Positions 1-10,144 of a stretch of DNA of 64,000 nucleotides are shown one piece after another. The position numbers were made by a program, and so were the translations under genes. Below the pieces are notes generated by a model. It searched no databases. It had not been told where the DNA came from and saw only the letters and a list, made by a program, of their open reading frames with translations. The stretch covers positions 2,744,619-2,808,618 of the forward strand of contig NW_006917092.1 in the NCBI RefSeq assembly GCF_000516985.1, in the 5' to 3' direction. The stretch's first letter is position 1; each line of letters begins with the position of its first letter. Source of the stretch: Pestalotiopsis fici W106-1. Taxonomy: Eukaryota; Ascomycota; Sordariomycetes; Amphisphaeriales; Sporocadaceae.

Positions 1-1461
1 CACTGAGCAGCTCGCTCTTCAGCAACCCGAACCGGCTCATGATCACGATCAATGGTCATCATCATGGCTGGACAGCATTCCTTCCCTGGACGATATTCGT
101 TCTTCAGCTGAAGACACCTTTTCCAACGCCATCGATGCAGTAAGCGACGGTGCCAAGTCCCTCCTTGACGCGCTCCCGGATTTCGACTTTGACTTTGAGG
201 CTGCCGATTTCTTCTCACCATTGGTAGATGTAGAGCGGGAACGACCCGGAAAAGGTCACAAGGGCCACCATGGCCACCACGGCGAGCCTCACGGGCCGTC
301 TAACCTGACCATTTACCAGGCCATCCATGCGTCCAAGTACTCGACCAAGTTTGCCGCGCTGGTGGACGAGTATCCCGACCTCGTCCAGACCTTGAACAGC
401 ACAAAGCATAACATTACGGCGTTTGTGCCTGTCGACAAGGCCTTTGAAAAGATTCCCGAACACCACAAGAAGCCGCCCAAGGAGTTTATTGAAAAGGTGC
501 TCGAGTATCATCTCGTCCCCGGTCTGTACTCTGCCAAGAGGGTATTGGTCAGCCACACGCTGCCTACACTCGTCAAGGAAGATGCTCTGGGCGGCAAGTC
601 CCAGAGGCTTCGGACCAGCGTCAGCTTGTTTGGGCTGAGAGTCAACTTTTACAGCAAAGTTGTTGTTGCAAATATCGTGAGTTTTCCAACTTTTGTGGTG
701 GTATCCTGAGTAATACTTACAAAATCCATCAAGCTCGTCAGCAACGGTGTCATTCATGGCATTGACAGCATTCTGGTCCCGCCACCTCCAGCCACCCGCA
801 TCATCCAGCTGTTCCCGCAAAAGTTCTCCACGCTGCTCCTGGCCGCCGAGAAGACGGGTCTCAGCAAGGACGTGGACGATATCAAGACGACGGGCGGCAC
901 CCTGTTTGCGCCCACCAACTGGGCCTTTGAGAAGCTCGGCCCCGGCGCCAATGCGTTCTTGTTCAACACGGAAAAGGGGCTAGGGTACCTCAAGGCCCTG
1001 CTCAAGTACCACACTGTTGCCAATGAGACCTTGTACTCGGACGCCTACTATGGCCGCAGCGAGGTCGATGCCGAGACTGCGCAGTTTCATGTTGACCTGC
1101 CTACACTTCTTGATGACAAGAGCCTTAGCAGTATGTCTTGAACCATGACCCTCTCTCTTAGCTCTCTCAACTATCGCGTTCATTTCTCATGCTAATCTCC
1201 ACAACCTTTCTTACAGTCGACATTGCTCGCTGGGGCGGTCTGATTGACATAAGAATCAATGGCTTCACCCACGTCTCCATCCAGGACGGCATTGCCAAGG
1301 ACGGCGTTATCCAGGTCGTGTCCAGCGTGCTCATCCCGCCGCACGGAGAGCATGGTAGCTACGTTGACGGCAATGAGATTGCCGTCGAGGAGTTGATGGA
1401 GCGTCTGGAGCCGTTCCTCGAGGACGAGAACAAGGATGGCATCTCGGTTGGCGAGTTGTAA
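1..1461 (+). CDS. Fasciclin (FAS1) domain secreted protein, 5' end outside window
   Basis: Three exons: 1-676 (frame starts at base 2, open to the window edge, so the start codon lies upstream), 734-1130 and 1217-1461. Introns are GTGAGT...AAG (677-733) and GTATGT...CAG (1131-1216), and the frame is kept across both. The visible part is 438 residues. After a His/Asp/Ser-rich stretch and a His-rich HGHHG-type linker come two FAS1 domains, about residues 100-240 and 243-425. Each has the FAS1 signature of an N-terminal FVPVDKAF / FAPTNWAF strand and a closing GVIHGIDSILVP / GVIQVVSSVLIP strand. FAS1 proteins of fungi are secreted or cell-surface adhesion proteins; the substrate here is unknown. 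The signal peptide would lie outside the window, so export is inferred from family. The family call is firm; the exact role is not. Confidence 0.85.
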
Positions 1462-3626
1462 TATGTTCCCAGCAAACCATCATTGCAAAGCTACGAGGCG
1501 TGGGAATTAGGTCAGGCTCCTAAAGACATGATCATGTATGATAAGAGCAAGAAATCACCAGAATGAAATCAATAACAAACAAAGGATATTCCGTCATCAT
1601 ATAGACAGTTGTTTTCAAAAGCGTCCGTTTATTCAATAATGCCTGGCACTCCCACAGCTAATCTAGATTTCCAATCCAAAGTAGATGAAGGTCATGATGA
1701 TTTCGATTCACCCTTGATTATTAGAACTTGGAAGTTGAATATTCAAAGCATACCTATATAATAGCTGATTTAGATTATCAGCCCTCCATGTCCTCTGGCC
1801 AACCAGGAATCTGAAATTTGAACTCACTATTCTAGCCGTTTTCTCAGGCGAATAAGTCTGTCATTCAATTGATCTGCAAATAGATGACTCCGGTAACTAT
1901 CATGACATTGAGCCTTGCGTATTGTGCGTAGATTATGACTTGCCCATTTTTATGAGTTCTTGAATAATTACAAATATATATCTTTTTTTATTACATAAAT
2001 AATTGATTGAAAATAGAATTGGCAAAATCAATCGAATGAAAGCAACAAAGCGCGCCAATTACTGTAGGATGTTGAGTAGAATTGATGAGCCGGTTGCCTG
2101 TCGCCACGTTGCCTGGTCGAGCTGGTATAAAGAACATGGTGGTCTATATAACCAGTAGTGAGTTCAATTTCCATGACAAGTTCTACCTTTGGTGCAAAGC
2201 CATCTCGAAGCAGGACTGGCGACCATGTCGGTACCAACATGGACCTGGAATCTGATAATTTGATGTCATGTCTAGGAACATTGACGTGTGCCGGTGGCCT
2301 CGTGTGTTGTCAACTCACTTGACTACTATATTGCTTACCTGTAGTTATGTTAGTTTATTTTGTCATGTGTTTTTCTCAATTTATTCTCTTCTTACTTGTC
2401 CTGGAACCCGAAGCTTCCGACTTGTTTTGACACCTCACGCGGCCATTTAGTGTCCTTCTGTGAAAATGATGCGAGTTGTGGACTGTCCTACTGGGCACGT
2501 CTTTCCATTAAAATCATGGTTGTTTTACCTACAATTGCAGGAATTATAGCTGCTCGTGATATTCCATTATCAGCCACTGAGCAACAGACGAGCAAGGCAA
2601 ACATTTGGCGATGCAAGGGATGTCATTTTTATGATTATGGCGCATGGGTCGAGGGATTGACTCTCATTAGTTTAGATTACCATCATTTAACATTTATTCC
2701 ATCTTCTCACATTTGTGTTCAACATCTCCTCCTTTTGTGCTTGAGTCGCCGCTGTTCCCCGACCTGCGACTGTCGGGAATATCAGTACTCACTCTGGGAA
2801 GAAAAAAAAAAAAAAAAGGTTGCTCGCTTAGGTGTACGCGAATATGTAGCCATCCTACAGCCACATACCCCAAAAAACCCTGCAGCAGCGACGGAATGAC
2901 CCTAGTTCAAGCATACTGCAGTCGGCCGCATAACCGCTTGAAGCCAAAGCTGAGCTCAGCTCCAAGTCGAGTAATATGCATGTTCCCTTGACCATCCGAA
3001 TCACGGTTCTTGTCCCTCTCTTGCCCCTCACTTCCCAGAGCAGCCCTACGGAAGAAAACCAATTGTGAGCCGTAAACGTAGGCACGCGGCACAGAATCGC
3101 ATTATACCCACTTGTAATCTGGAACAATAGGAGAGAAACAATAAACAGTAAATGACTAATGGACGGCTGGTGGCGCTCAACTGCAGATTTGGCGCATGTC
3201 TAATACTCTGTAAACCACCAAGTTCCGAAAGCTATACAGTTGCGGCCGTCGTACCTTGCTTACCTGCCTAACCTAACATACCAAACCTAGTATACAACCT
3301 TGAAAGAGGAAACACATGTAACCGATTATTCACCCACCCTCATTCGTTTTGATCCCTGCAGCGCCGTGGCTACAAGCTGCAAGATTATTGAAATATTCTT
3401 CAACTGGTGATAACATAAACCCTGTACATGTACAGGTGCTTCAGCCAGATTGGTCACGTTCTTTTTCTTCCCTTACCTTCTGCTACTCTCTTCTGCTCCC
3501 TCCTACTCTTCCTGCCTTGCATTCGGATAATTTATCCTTGTGCAACTCCAGTCCACTGTCACCACCACCTCCTTCTCCTCCTCCTCCATCTCACACAACA
3601 ATAACACCTCGTCGGACAATAGCAAG
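1462..3626. other. Intergenic region, FAS1 gene to GH105 gene
   Basis: I see no convincing gene. The first 600 bases are AT-rich, as expected of a 3' flank (runs such as tttttttatta near 1985). A 16-base A-run lies at 2802-2817. Open frames here start on non-ATG codons and have no recognisable motifs. The last 300 bases are pyrimidine-rich, as in promoters and leaders of this genome, and contain a perfect 16-base palindrome at 3421-3436. Confidence 0.6.
3421..3436. promoter_or_regulatory. Perfect 16-bp palindrome upstream of the GH105 gene
   Basis: The half-site CCTGTACA is followed at once by its exact reverse complement TGTACAGG. It lies about 190 bp before the ATG of the GH105 gene, where a dimeric regulator could bind. 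Which factor, if any, is unknown. The palindrome is directly visible; a regulatory role is inference. Confidence 0.4.
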
Positions 3627-5070
3627 ATGCGCTGGCAGAACATTCTTGTCGCCGCAGTCTCTGGGCTGTCGGCCATGGCAATGGCAGCACAACAGCACAA
3701 GGACACGGCTACAGAATACTCGTATCGAATGGCTGCCAGCATCATCTCGCGCGGTCAGGGCATCATGACGGGCAGCGGAGGCTCCTCGGAGCTGCTGCAG
3801 GCGGGCTTTACGCAAAAGGCCTTCACGGCGCTGCTGGTCAAGTACGCCGAGACGGGGCAAAACGAGACGCGGGACAAGAACGGCTTCATGCACAAGGTGC
3901 GACAGTACATAATCGACAGCGCCGAGTCCGTCGTGCCCTTTGTCGGCAACGCCACCAAGGACGCTCTCAGCTACCCCATGGACCGGCTCAGCAACGGCAA
4001 CGCGCTCCTGGCCTTGTCCGAGCGGGCGTACCCCGGCGCCAATCTGACCACGGCCGCCTTGCGCGCCGCCGCCCGGGCCCTGCGCGACAGCATCGATCTC
4101 AACCGCCGCAACGACGAGGGCGGCCTGTGGTACTATACCTACCCCTACTGGAGCTACCTGGACGGCATGTACAGTTTGGCCCCCTTTTACAGCCAGTGGG
4201 CGCTCGTCGGTCCCGCTGGCAACAGGACCAATGCCACAACCAAGCCCAGTCTCGACGACATGGTGCTACAGCTCGACCTACTCTGGCAGCACTGCCACAA
4301 TGAGACGTCGGGCCTCCTCGTGCACGGCTACGACGCCAGCAAGACGGCCGTCTGGGCAGACGCGATCACGGGCGCCAGCCCGCACGTCTGGGGCCGCAGT
4401 CTGGGCTGGTACGCCATGGCGCTCGTGGACACGTTGGAGATTCTGACCACTTCTTCTTCTTCTTCCCATGCGCAGCCAGCTTCCCCCCTTTCCTCGTCTT
4501 CTTCCTCCTCGTCATGCATTGATCTCGGACCTTATTCCGCCGACATATTGGCCAAGTTCCGCTCCCTCGCCTCGGCCATCATTGCCGCCGCGGACCCGAC
4601 GACGAGCGCCTGGTGGCAGGTTCTCGACCAGCCGGGCCGCGAGGGCAACTACATTGAGAGCTCGGGCAGCGCCATGTTTGCTTATGCCCTGCTCAAGGGC
4701 AGCCGGCTCGGCTACCTCGACGACGACGACGACGACACGGCCCAGCGGGAGCAGGCCGTGGATCTAGGCACCAAGGCTACCACGTACCTGACCAATAACT
4801 TTGTTGTTGATAATGGCAACGGCACTCTTGGGTACAATGGGACTGTCTCAGTGTGTAGTCTCAACTCGACTGCCAGCTACGATGTGAGTTACTTTCCTTC
4901 CCCGTCCAACCATTTCTTTTTATTGTGAAAAAGTAATGTTACTTCCTTCGAAAAGACTGACTTGTGCAATTCGCCAGTACTACATTGGCCAGCCTATCAA
5001 TTACAACAGTGTACTCGGATCTGCAGCCTATGTGCTCGCGTCGCTCGAGGTGGAGCGCTTGGGATCATGA
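3627..5070 (+). CDS. Secreted GH105 unsaturated rhamnogalacturonyl hydrolase
   Basis: Two exons, 3627-4883 and 4978-5070, with a GTGAGT...CAG intron; the product is 449 residues. The ATG at 3627 is chosen because it begins a clear signal peptide (MRWQNILVAAVSGLSAMAMA). GH105 (YteR-like) enzymes remove the 4,5-unsaturated galacturonyl residue from pectin-derived rhamnogalacturonan fragments made by lyases. Family marks are YWSYLDGMY with Asp about 179, the GLLVHGYD block, and VWADAITGASPHVWGRSLGW with Asp about 245; the C-terminal YYIGQPINYNS block is encoded by exon 2. Several NxT/S sites fit a secreted glycoprotein. Odd features are a Ser-rich insert (about residues 275-297) and a run of six Asp near residue 366, both encoded by trinucleotide repeats. 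The enzyme likely works outside the cell in plant-wall breakdown. Confidence 0.9.
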
Positions 5071-5889
5071 GTCGCGAGAGAGAACTATTAATGGAAGAAG
5101 AAAGCCAAAAAGGACAAGGAAATTAATGTCCAGTAAATGTATTGAGCTCTTCTCGCATCACTACAAGAGATAGACACGTAGATCAAAAGACAAAACTTCA
5201 TTACGGATTCAGCCTTTGTTTTTCCCACTTGCCATCTGTGTATGGCCACTGAACAGCTTCAATGGTGGCCAAAAGTATTGGACTAAAAGCGGCAATGCTC
5301 AAATGGCTTAATGAAAGTCTTGTCGACAAGATGATACTCACCACCGCTACTGAAAAGACAAGGATCACCATCTTTGAAATACGCAGACTAAAGCCCTGGC
5401 CAATTTTACGCTTCAAAATATTTTTTATATCTATGGTCGGACTTGTATGGGGTATCTAGAAAAAAACATGACACTTGACCGATGCTCATCAACGTGGAAG
5501 GAAAACAAAATGGGTACTGAACAAGTACCAAAGACAACAATTCCGCTTTCATGAATATTCTGACAAAGTCCCGGGGGAAAAAAACAAAACAACGCTGGAG
5601 CCTCTACACATTACGCTCTCGGTCGTGCTGTTGGCCGGACCACCACCCGCCATGATATAATTCATACAAAACCTGCCACTACAAATGACTATGCGCGGTG
5701 AAGGATGTCGAAGAAGGATAGTTCAAGGGAAGTGGAACAGTGTGATAGATATCGCGTTTGGAATGGAGGTGGAGGTACGTAGTAGGTTGCCCTTGGGACA
5801 CAAATGAAGGTATCTTCCCACCGCGCCCACCACTAGGTCAAGTTAGACGTTGTTCCCAACGGTTCAACACCGGGGAGTCGCAAACATAC
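5071..5889. other. Intergenic region between convergent GH105 and F-box genes
   Basis: This is the shared 3' flank of two tail-to-tail genes. No frame here has an ATG start plus recognisable protein motifs. AT-rich runs near 5418-5430 and 5575-5590 are as expected of polyadenylation regions. No RNA gene was seen. Confidence 0.6.
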
Positions 5890-7599
5890 CTATCTGGACA
5901 TGTCGGTCGAACGGGCACTTCCGCTGCCATAGTACTTTGTCCGTGTGTATTTGATTTCGTCGAATGGGACTTCTTGTCCGTCATGTAGGCGGAACTTGTG
6001 AAGAAAGGGGGGTAACCTGCGGCGGAGGTTGGCTTCATATCGCGCATTCACATAGCTCGATCTGATATTCCGGAGATGGCCCAAAGAAAGCTGGGGCACG
6101 ACGCCCAGATTGACACCATGAGAGTGTCCAGAGGCGGCAACTTGACTCTGAAGCTGTGCAAACTCTTGCAACACGAGCGTCGAGGAGGCATGGGCTACCT
6201 CGCTCTTCCAAGCAGGTGTAGGGAAGACGCTGGCATCAGCCACATAATGAGCGGCGCTTTGGTGCCACGAAGTTCGTGCCGCCTCGTCGGTCACGATGTC
6301 GCAGACCCGCGGATTGAGCATGCCCCAGCAGTTCAGCCAGCCAGGAATCATAGGGAATTGGTTATGGGCCAGATTTTGGAACCAGCCAGTAGCCTGAGCG
6401 AATTGACAGTCGCCAAGATTTTGCCAGACGTCTAGAACAATCTCAACGCTCTTTTCGCCGTGGACGTGGAACGAGATGGAGTACTCGGTAGGACAGTCCT
6501 CGCAACGCTTGATAATACGTGGCAGGGGCCCATCTTGATTGCTGCCTGATACTGATCGCTCTGCCAGAACATACTTGAGACCTTCACGAAGGGGAATAGT
6601 AAAATTGCTTATCATTTCGCCAGATTGAGGTCCGTGGTGCATGCAGATTTTGAAGTCACCTGCAAGATCGCCAGCACCGTATCGAATAAGGACGTCGGTT
6701 CCCTGTAGGTGAATCGGCACCCATAGTCGTTGGATTCTGTGGACTTGCAGGTGGCCATGGTGTATGATAGCCTCGGTGTCCAGTTTTGTATAGCTGACAA
6801 AGCGCTTGAAAGGCGACCGCGAAGCGTTGTGGAGGTTTTTGTATGCCTTGACGAAAGTCCAGTCGGTAGAGATGCACAAATCGCTAAGGGGAATACCGTG
6901 TTGGCGCGATAGTGCATGGTTTGTCATGATGGCGTAAATATCACGAAAGCCAAAGCCCCATTCGATACCCAGACGCCGGAAATGGACCTCCTTGTTGTCA
7001 CAGGTCAAAGCCCACTCAACCCCAGTGGGAGCGGCTCTCCAGAGAGATTGGTCTTGAAGCGTTGCTCGGGGATGGAAGATGCGGCAGTAATGACATAGTT
7101 CGAGATGGGGGACCTGGGGCTCGAGGCCCTTGAGAAAAGCCCATCTTTCCTCATCATGAACTAGATCGTCACCTTTGGCTACATATTTGACGCCCCTGTT
7201 TTTGTCATTTTGGATGCTACACCGGACTTTGGCCCACAATCGAGGGTCTGTGGCTCGATGAAGCCGGCGACTGGCAAGGCCAAGTTTGATGGCATCATAA
7301 AGAGGCAACTCTTGCTGAATCATGCCAATGAGTTCGGTAGGGAGGTCCAAGATTGTCTTTGGAGGCTCTTGAGGGTTCATCTCAACACTGAGAGGGGTCT
7401 CCTCGATCGCCATTTGAGGCCCCTGTGAATCCATTCCGACGCCGAGGGGTTGGTCTGTTGCCGCTTGGTCGGCAGCTCCTTTTGCAGCTTCTGTTTGACG
7501 GCGGAGGCGAGAGTGTTGGCTGCCTTGTGGCGTTGCAAGACTGGCGAATGGTAGTGAATGTTTCTTGTACAATTGCAACCCTAGCAAATAGGTGCTCAT
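5890..7599 (-). CDS. F-box domain protein
   Basis: A single open exon of 569 codons on the minus strand. The frame is open further upstream (to 7650) but contains no ATG there, so the first in-frame ATG at 7599 is used. After a polar N-terminus with many Gln and Glu comes an F-box-like motif at about residues 82-125 (ILDLPTELIGMIQQELPL, then LASRRLHRATDPRLW). F-box proteins recruit substrates to SCF ubiquitin ligases through Skp1; the substrate is not predictable. The rest (about 440 residues) has no repeat or domain I recognise, though scattered Cys/His/Trp suggest a folded substrate-binding part. The start is uncertain because ATGs at internal Met 56 or Met 74 would still keep the F-box. 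A 10-codon upstream ORF overlaps the start codon (see 7596-7628). Confidence 0.75.
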   Translation of the reverse strand: MSTYLLGLQLYKKHSLPFASLATPQGSQHSRLRRQTEAAKGAADQAATDQPLGVGMDSQGPQMAIEETPLSVEMNPQEPPKTILDLPTELIGMIQQELPLYDAIKLGLASRRLHRATDPRLWAKVRCSIQNDKNRGVKYVAKGDDLVHDEERWAFLKGLEPQVPHLELCHYCRIFHPRATLQDQSLWRAAPTGVEWALTCDNKEVHFRRLGIEWGFGFRDIYAIMTNHALSRQHGIPLSDLCISTDWTFVKAYKNLHNASRSPFKRFVSYTKLDTEAIIHHGHLQVHRIQRLWVPIHLQGTDVLIRYGAGDLAGDFKICMHHGPQSGEMISNFTIPLREGLKYVLAERSVSGSNQDGPLPRIIKRCEDCPTEYSISFHVHGEKSVEIVLDVWQNLGDCQFAQATGWFQNLAHNQFPMIPGWLNCWGMLNPRVCDIVTDEAARTSWHQSAAHYVADASVFPTPAWKSEVAHASSTLVLQEFAQLQSQVAASGHSHGVNLGVVPQLSLGHLRNIRSSYVNARYEANLRRRLPPFLHKFRLHDGQEVPFDEIKYTRTKYYGSGSARSTDMSR

Positions 7600-7628
7600 C
7601 GGAGGGATAGCAGATACTGTGAACCCAT
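7596..7628 (-). promoter_or_regulatory. Upstream ORF overlapping the F-box start as ATGA
   Basis: A 10-codon ORF begins at the ATG at 7628 (minus strand) and its TGA (7598-7596) overlaps the F-box ATG (7599-7597). Such an arrangement can allow stop-restart translation or repress the main frame. It only matters if this stretch is in the mature leader, which the sequence alone does not show. Confidence 0.35.
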
Positions 7629-8853
7629 CAACAGAGAGGCCCGACGACAAAATTGATGGATATCTCCGTCGAGGGCTCTGATCAAAGCCTCTGGAAACTT
7701 AGGTTTTGGCGGCTGAAAAAAGGGCTGATGGAGGGGCAGAGATGTTTAAGGTGTATGAGTGTCCAGGACCCGGGCGACGGGGGGTGAATATGCAGCAGCG
7801 ATTGATCATGGCATGACAGAACCGTGATGACTAGTAAGAGTATTCAAGGCCCCGCTCAGATGCAGAAAAAGCCTGCGCTCGTGAAGAATAGATAGTGCGC
7901 ATAGGAAATCAGCAACCGGGGATGAGCCTTGAGGTTGGCGTAGTGAGTTAGTTGTACACACTCGGTTCATATGCAACATCAGATCCAATGTTTTGGTGGT
8001 GGGACGAACCGAACCCGGTTTGATGTAGGCAGGCCACCAGGCGCAGTGCAGTGCGAGCAGGGGGTCAGTCGAGGTCCGTCCGGGGGAGCATTAAACCGCT
8101 GCAGATGTACGTACACTAGTGCAGTACGTACCTATCTTTAGTATCTACCTACCTACTAGGCAATAAGCAGCACTGAGCCATGTACATCAAACACTTTGAT
8201 ACATTTAAATTTATATTGTTACACAATTGTTCAACACACTGAGAGAGCAACATGAAGCCACGGACAAGCTCCCATACCTATATCACCAGCCAACAACAAC
8301 TGGACAACTAACAATTTACGTCTACTGTACAGCAGTATGCATCCACCGTGAACACCAAGAAAATGGCATACGGGGAGTATTGCCATTCAAATTGACGAGT
8401 CGCCTTCGAGATTGCGGGATCTTGACTGGAAGACTAAATGTGCCGCAGGTTCGATGAACTTGTCAAGAAGTACCACATCACGACATTTGTTGCCAAGTTT
8501 TGGGGCACCACGGCATAAATCGAAATGCAAGACTCCTCTACTGTGGCCACACGGCTTGCCAGTCATTACTTCATTCGAAACTACGTGCCCAAATACAATT
8601 CTAGTCATCAGAATTATATCTTTTGGGGCTGTGGCGCCAAGGCAAGATGTGATCATGTTCTACTATTACCAAGTATTCTTCATACGGTTCGTATCTGCCG
8701 TTCGCCCCTGAATCGAGTCATTAGCCAAGGACCAAGAAAGTAGGAGCCTAGCATCACGTACCTGATCTATTACGAACGACGCTGGGTATCATAAAAACCT
8801 TTCCATTTTCTCTGCTTTCCGCCGTGCCAAATGCAAGCCAGCGCCGTGTATCG
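7629..8853. other. Intergenic region between F-box gene and RRP40
   Basis: This holds the promoter of the F-box gene and the 3' flank of RRP40. It includes a TACCTACCTACTAGG-type repeat at about 8144-8160 and an AT-rich patch at 8200-8225. I recognise no gene; the open frames show no family motif. Confidence 0.55.
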
Positions 8854-9672
8854 TTAGGACATCTCCTTGATCAACTTGCGCACAAATTTCTTCTGCTGCT
8901 CAACGCTCAAAGCCTTTTCGTCTGTCTCCTTTACTGCCCTGCCCACCACCAGGATCGTCTTGACGCTCTCGCTGTTGACCCACATCTTGCCATTCCTGCC
9001 CACAGCAGTCTCGAATGCGAGCCCGGCAGCACCGAGCTCTTCCAACACGGCAATCTGACCCTCCTCGAGAGACTTGCGCATCAGCAGTCGCCTGGCCATG
9101 CCCAAGGAAATGTCGTACAGCATGCCACCAGTCAATGGTCCCAAGCCGTCTGCCTTGCCCGTCGTGGCCGAGACGCACTCGAGCTCCGGGTCCATGTGTC
9201 GGTTGGCCAAGCTCACCCGAGCATAGACAAGTGCACCCGAGGCAAGCTGAGGTCTCGTCTTCTTTGTTGCCATCTCAAACGCCAGATGTGGCAGGGTTGC
9301 ATTAGATGTGTAGTCAGAGAGATTAACATAGTAGAGATCCGTGGCGCCCTTGTCCACCTTGCCAATGACCAAGTCACCCACAGCTGGGGTATACTGCTGT
9401 AAAGTTAGTTCTATTCGTGCAGAGTGTTTCGGTGTAAAAAAAGAAAAAGAAGAGAAAAAAAGACATACACGACCGCCACTAGACTCTACCCATATCGAGT
9501 TCTTCTTGCGATCTGTAACCAGCTGCCCGGCGATTGTGGGTACTATTTCACTGGGCGGAATATGTCTGAGTCCAGGTCCAAGTCTCAGAGGATATTTGGG
9601 GTGAGAGGGAATGAGTGAGGGGTCGACGCTGTCGCCAGGTAGAACGACGACTCTCTCGGTTGAGGTGGCCAT
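8854..9672 (-). CDS. RRP40: Exosome complex cap subunit Rrp40 (EXOSC3)
   Basis: Two exons: 9469-9672 and 8854-9396 (minus), intron 9397-9468 with GTATGT and a TTTACAG acceptor; 248 residues, close to the usual 240 or so. The ATG at 9672 has a textbook context (ACCACCATGGCC) and is preferred to the ATG at 9714, which would add 14 residues. Rrp40 is one of three S1/KH cap proteins of the RNA exosome, which processes and degrades RNA 3'-5' in nucleus and cytoplasm. Visible are an N-terminal domain starting VVVLPGDSV, a central S1 domain (YTPAVGDLVIGKV...YYVNLSDY) and a C-terminal KH domain with the family's GRNG motif (VGRNGKMWVN). It is head-to-head with SSZ1, sharing a 472-bp promoter. Confidence 0.93.
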   Translation of the reverse strand: MATSTERVVVLPGDSVDPSLIPSHPKYPLRLGPGLRHIPPSEIVPTIAGQLVTDRKKNSIWVESSGGRVCLFFSSFSFFTPKHSARIELTLQQYTPAVGDLVIGKVDKGATDLYYVNLSDYTSNATLPHLAFEMATKKTRPQLASGALVYARVSLANRHMDPELECVSATTGKADGLGPLTGGMLYDISLGMARRLLMRKSLEEGQIAVLEELGAAGLAFETAVGRNGKMWVNSESVKTILVVGRAVKETDEKALSVEQQKKFVRKLIKEMS

Positions 9673-10144
9673 GGTGGTTTGAGCCTTTGGTCTGCTCTTT
9701 TCAACTTTTCTCACAGCTCAGTCAGAGGTTGTAGTGCTGCGTTTGGTACAAGGGCAATATCATTCAGACAGTAGATGGATAGACTTGAAAATGTGGTTAG
9801 ATGTGGCGCAGCCCCCAGATGATTTCTTGTATGTGTTGGAGGGGCAGCTGTGGCGGTGCAGCCTACTTACCTTACCTAACCTCTACTACCACCACCACCA
9901 GCCAGGGTCGGCACGGCCGTCGACTGGATGGATCCGATTTGGCGGCAACTTTTTTTCTTTGACTTGTGAAATTTTTGGGACGTCTTCATTCGTAGCCTCC
10001 AAGCACCCCCACTACCCGTCCTTCTGATAGCAGATTTCTCTACTACAGCTCGACTGTTTCTGGGCTTCTGTCAAAGACCTTTTTACTTGCTGGATTTATT
10101 TTTTCTATTTTTTTCTTCTACTTGTTACCACCAAAATAAGCAAG
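9673..10144. promoter_or_regulatory. Bidirectional promoter of RRP40 and SSZ1
   Basis: 472 bp separate the two divergent start codons. The region is pyrimidine-rich on the SSZ1 side, ending in a T-rich leader just before the SSZ1 ATG, and carries CTTACCTTACCTAACC at about 9865. The string TGAAATTTTT at 9967-9976 resembles the yeast RRPE motif of ribosome-biogenesis genes. Co-regulation of these two RNA/translation genes is plausible but inferred. Confidence 0.5.

Noticed and set aside
2802..2817. A-runs here and elsewhere as retroelement or SINE tails
   Set aside because: No target-site duplications or element body could be seen next to the runs.
7600..7650. F-box protein start at 7650
   Set aside because: The codon there is TTG; the first in-frame ATG is at 7599.
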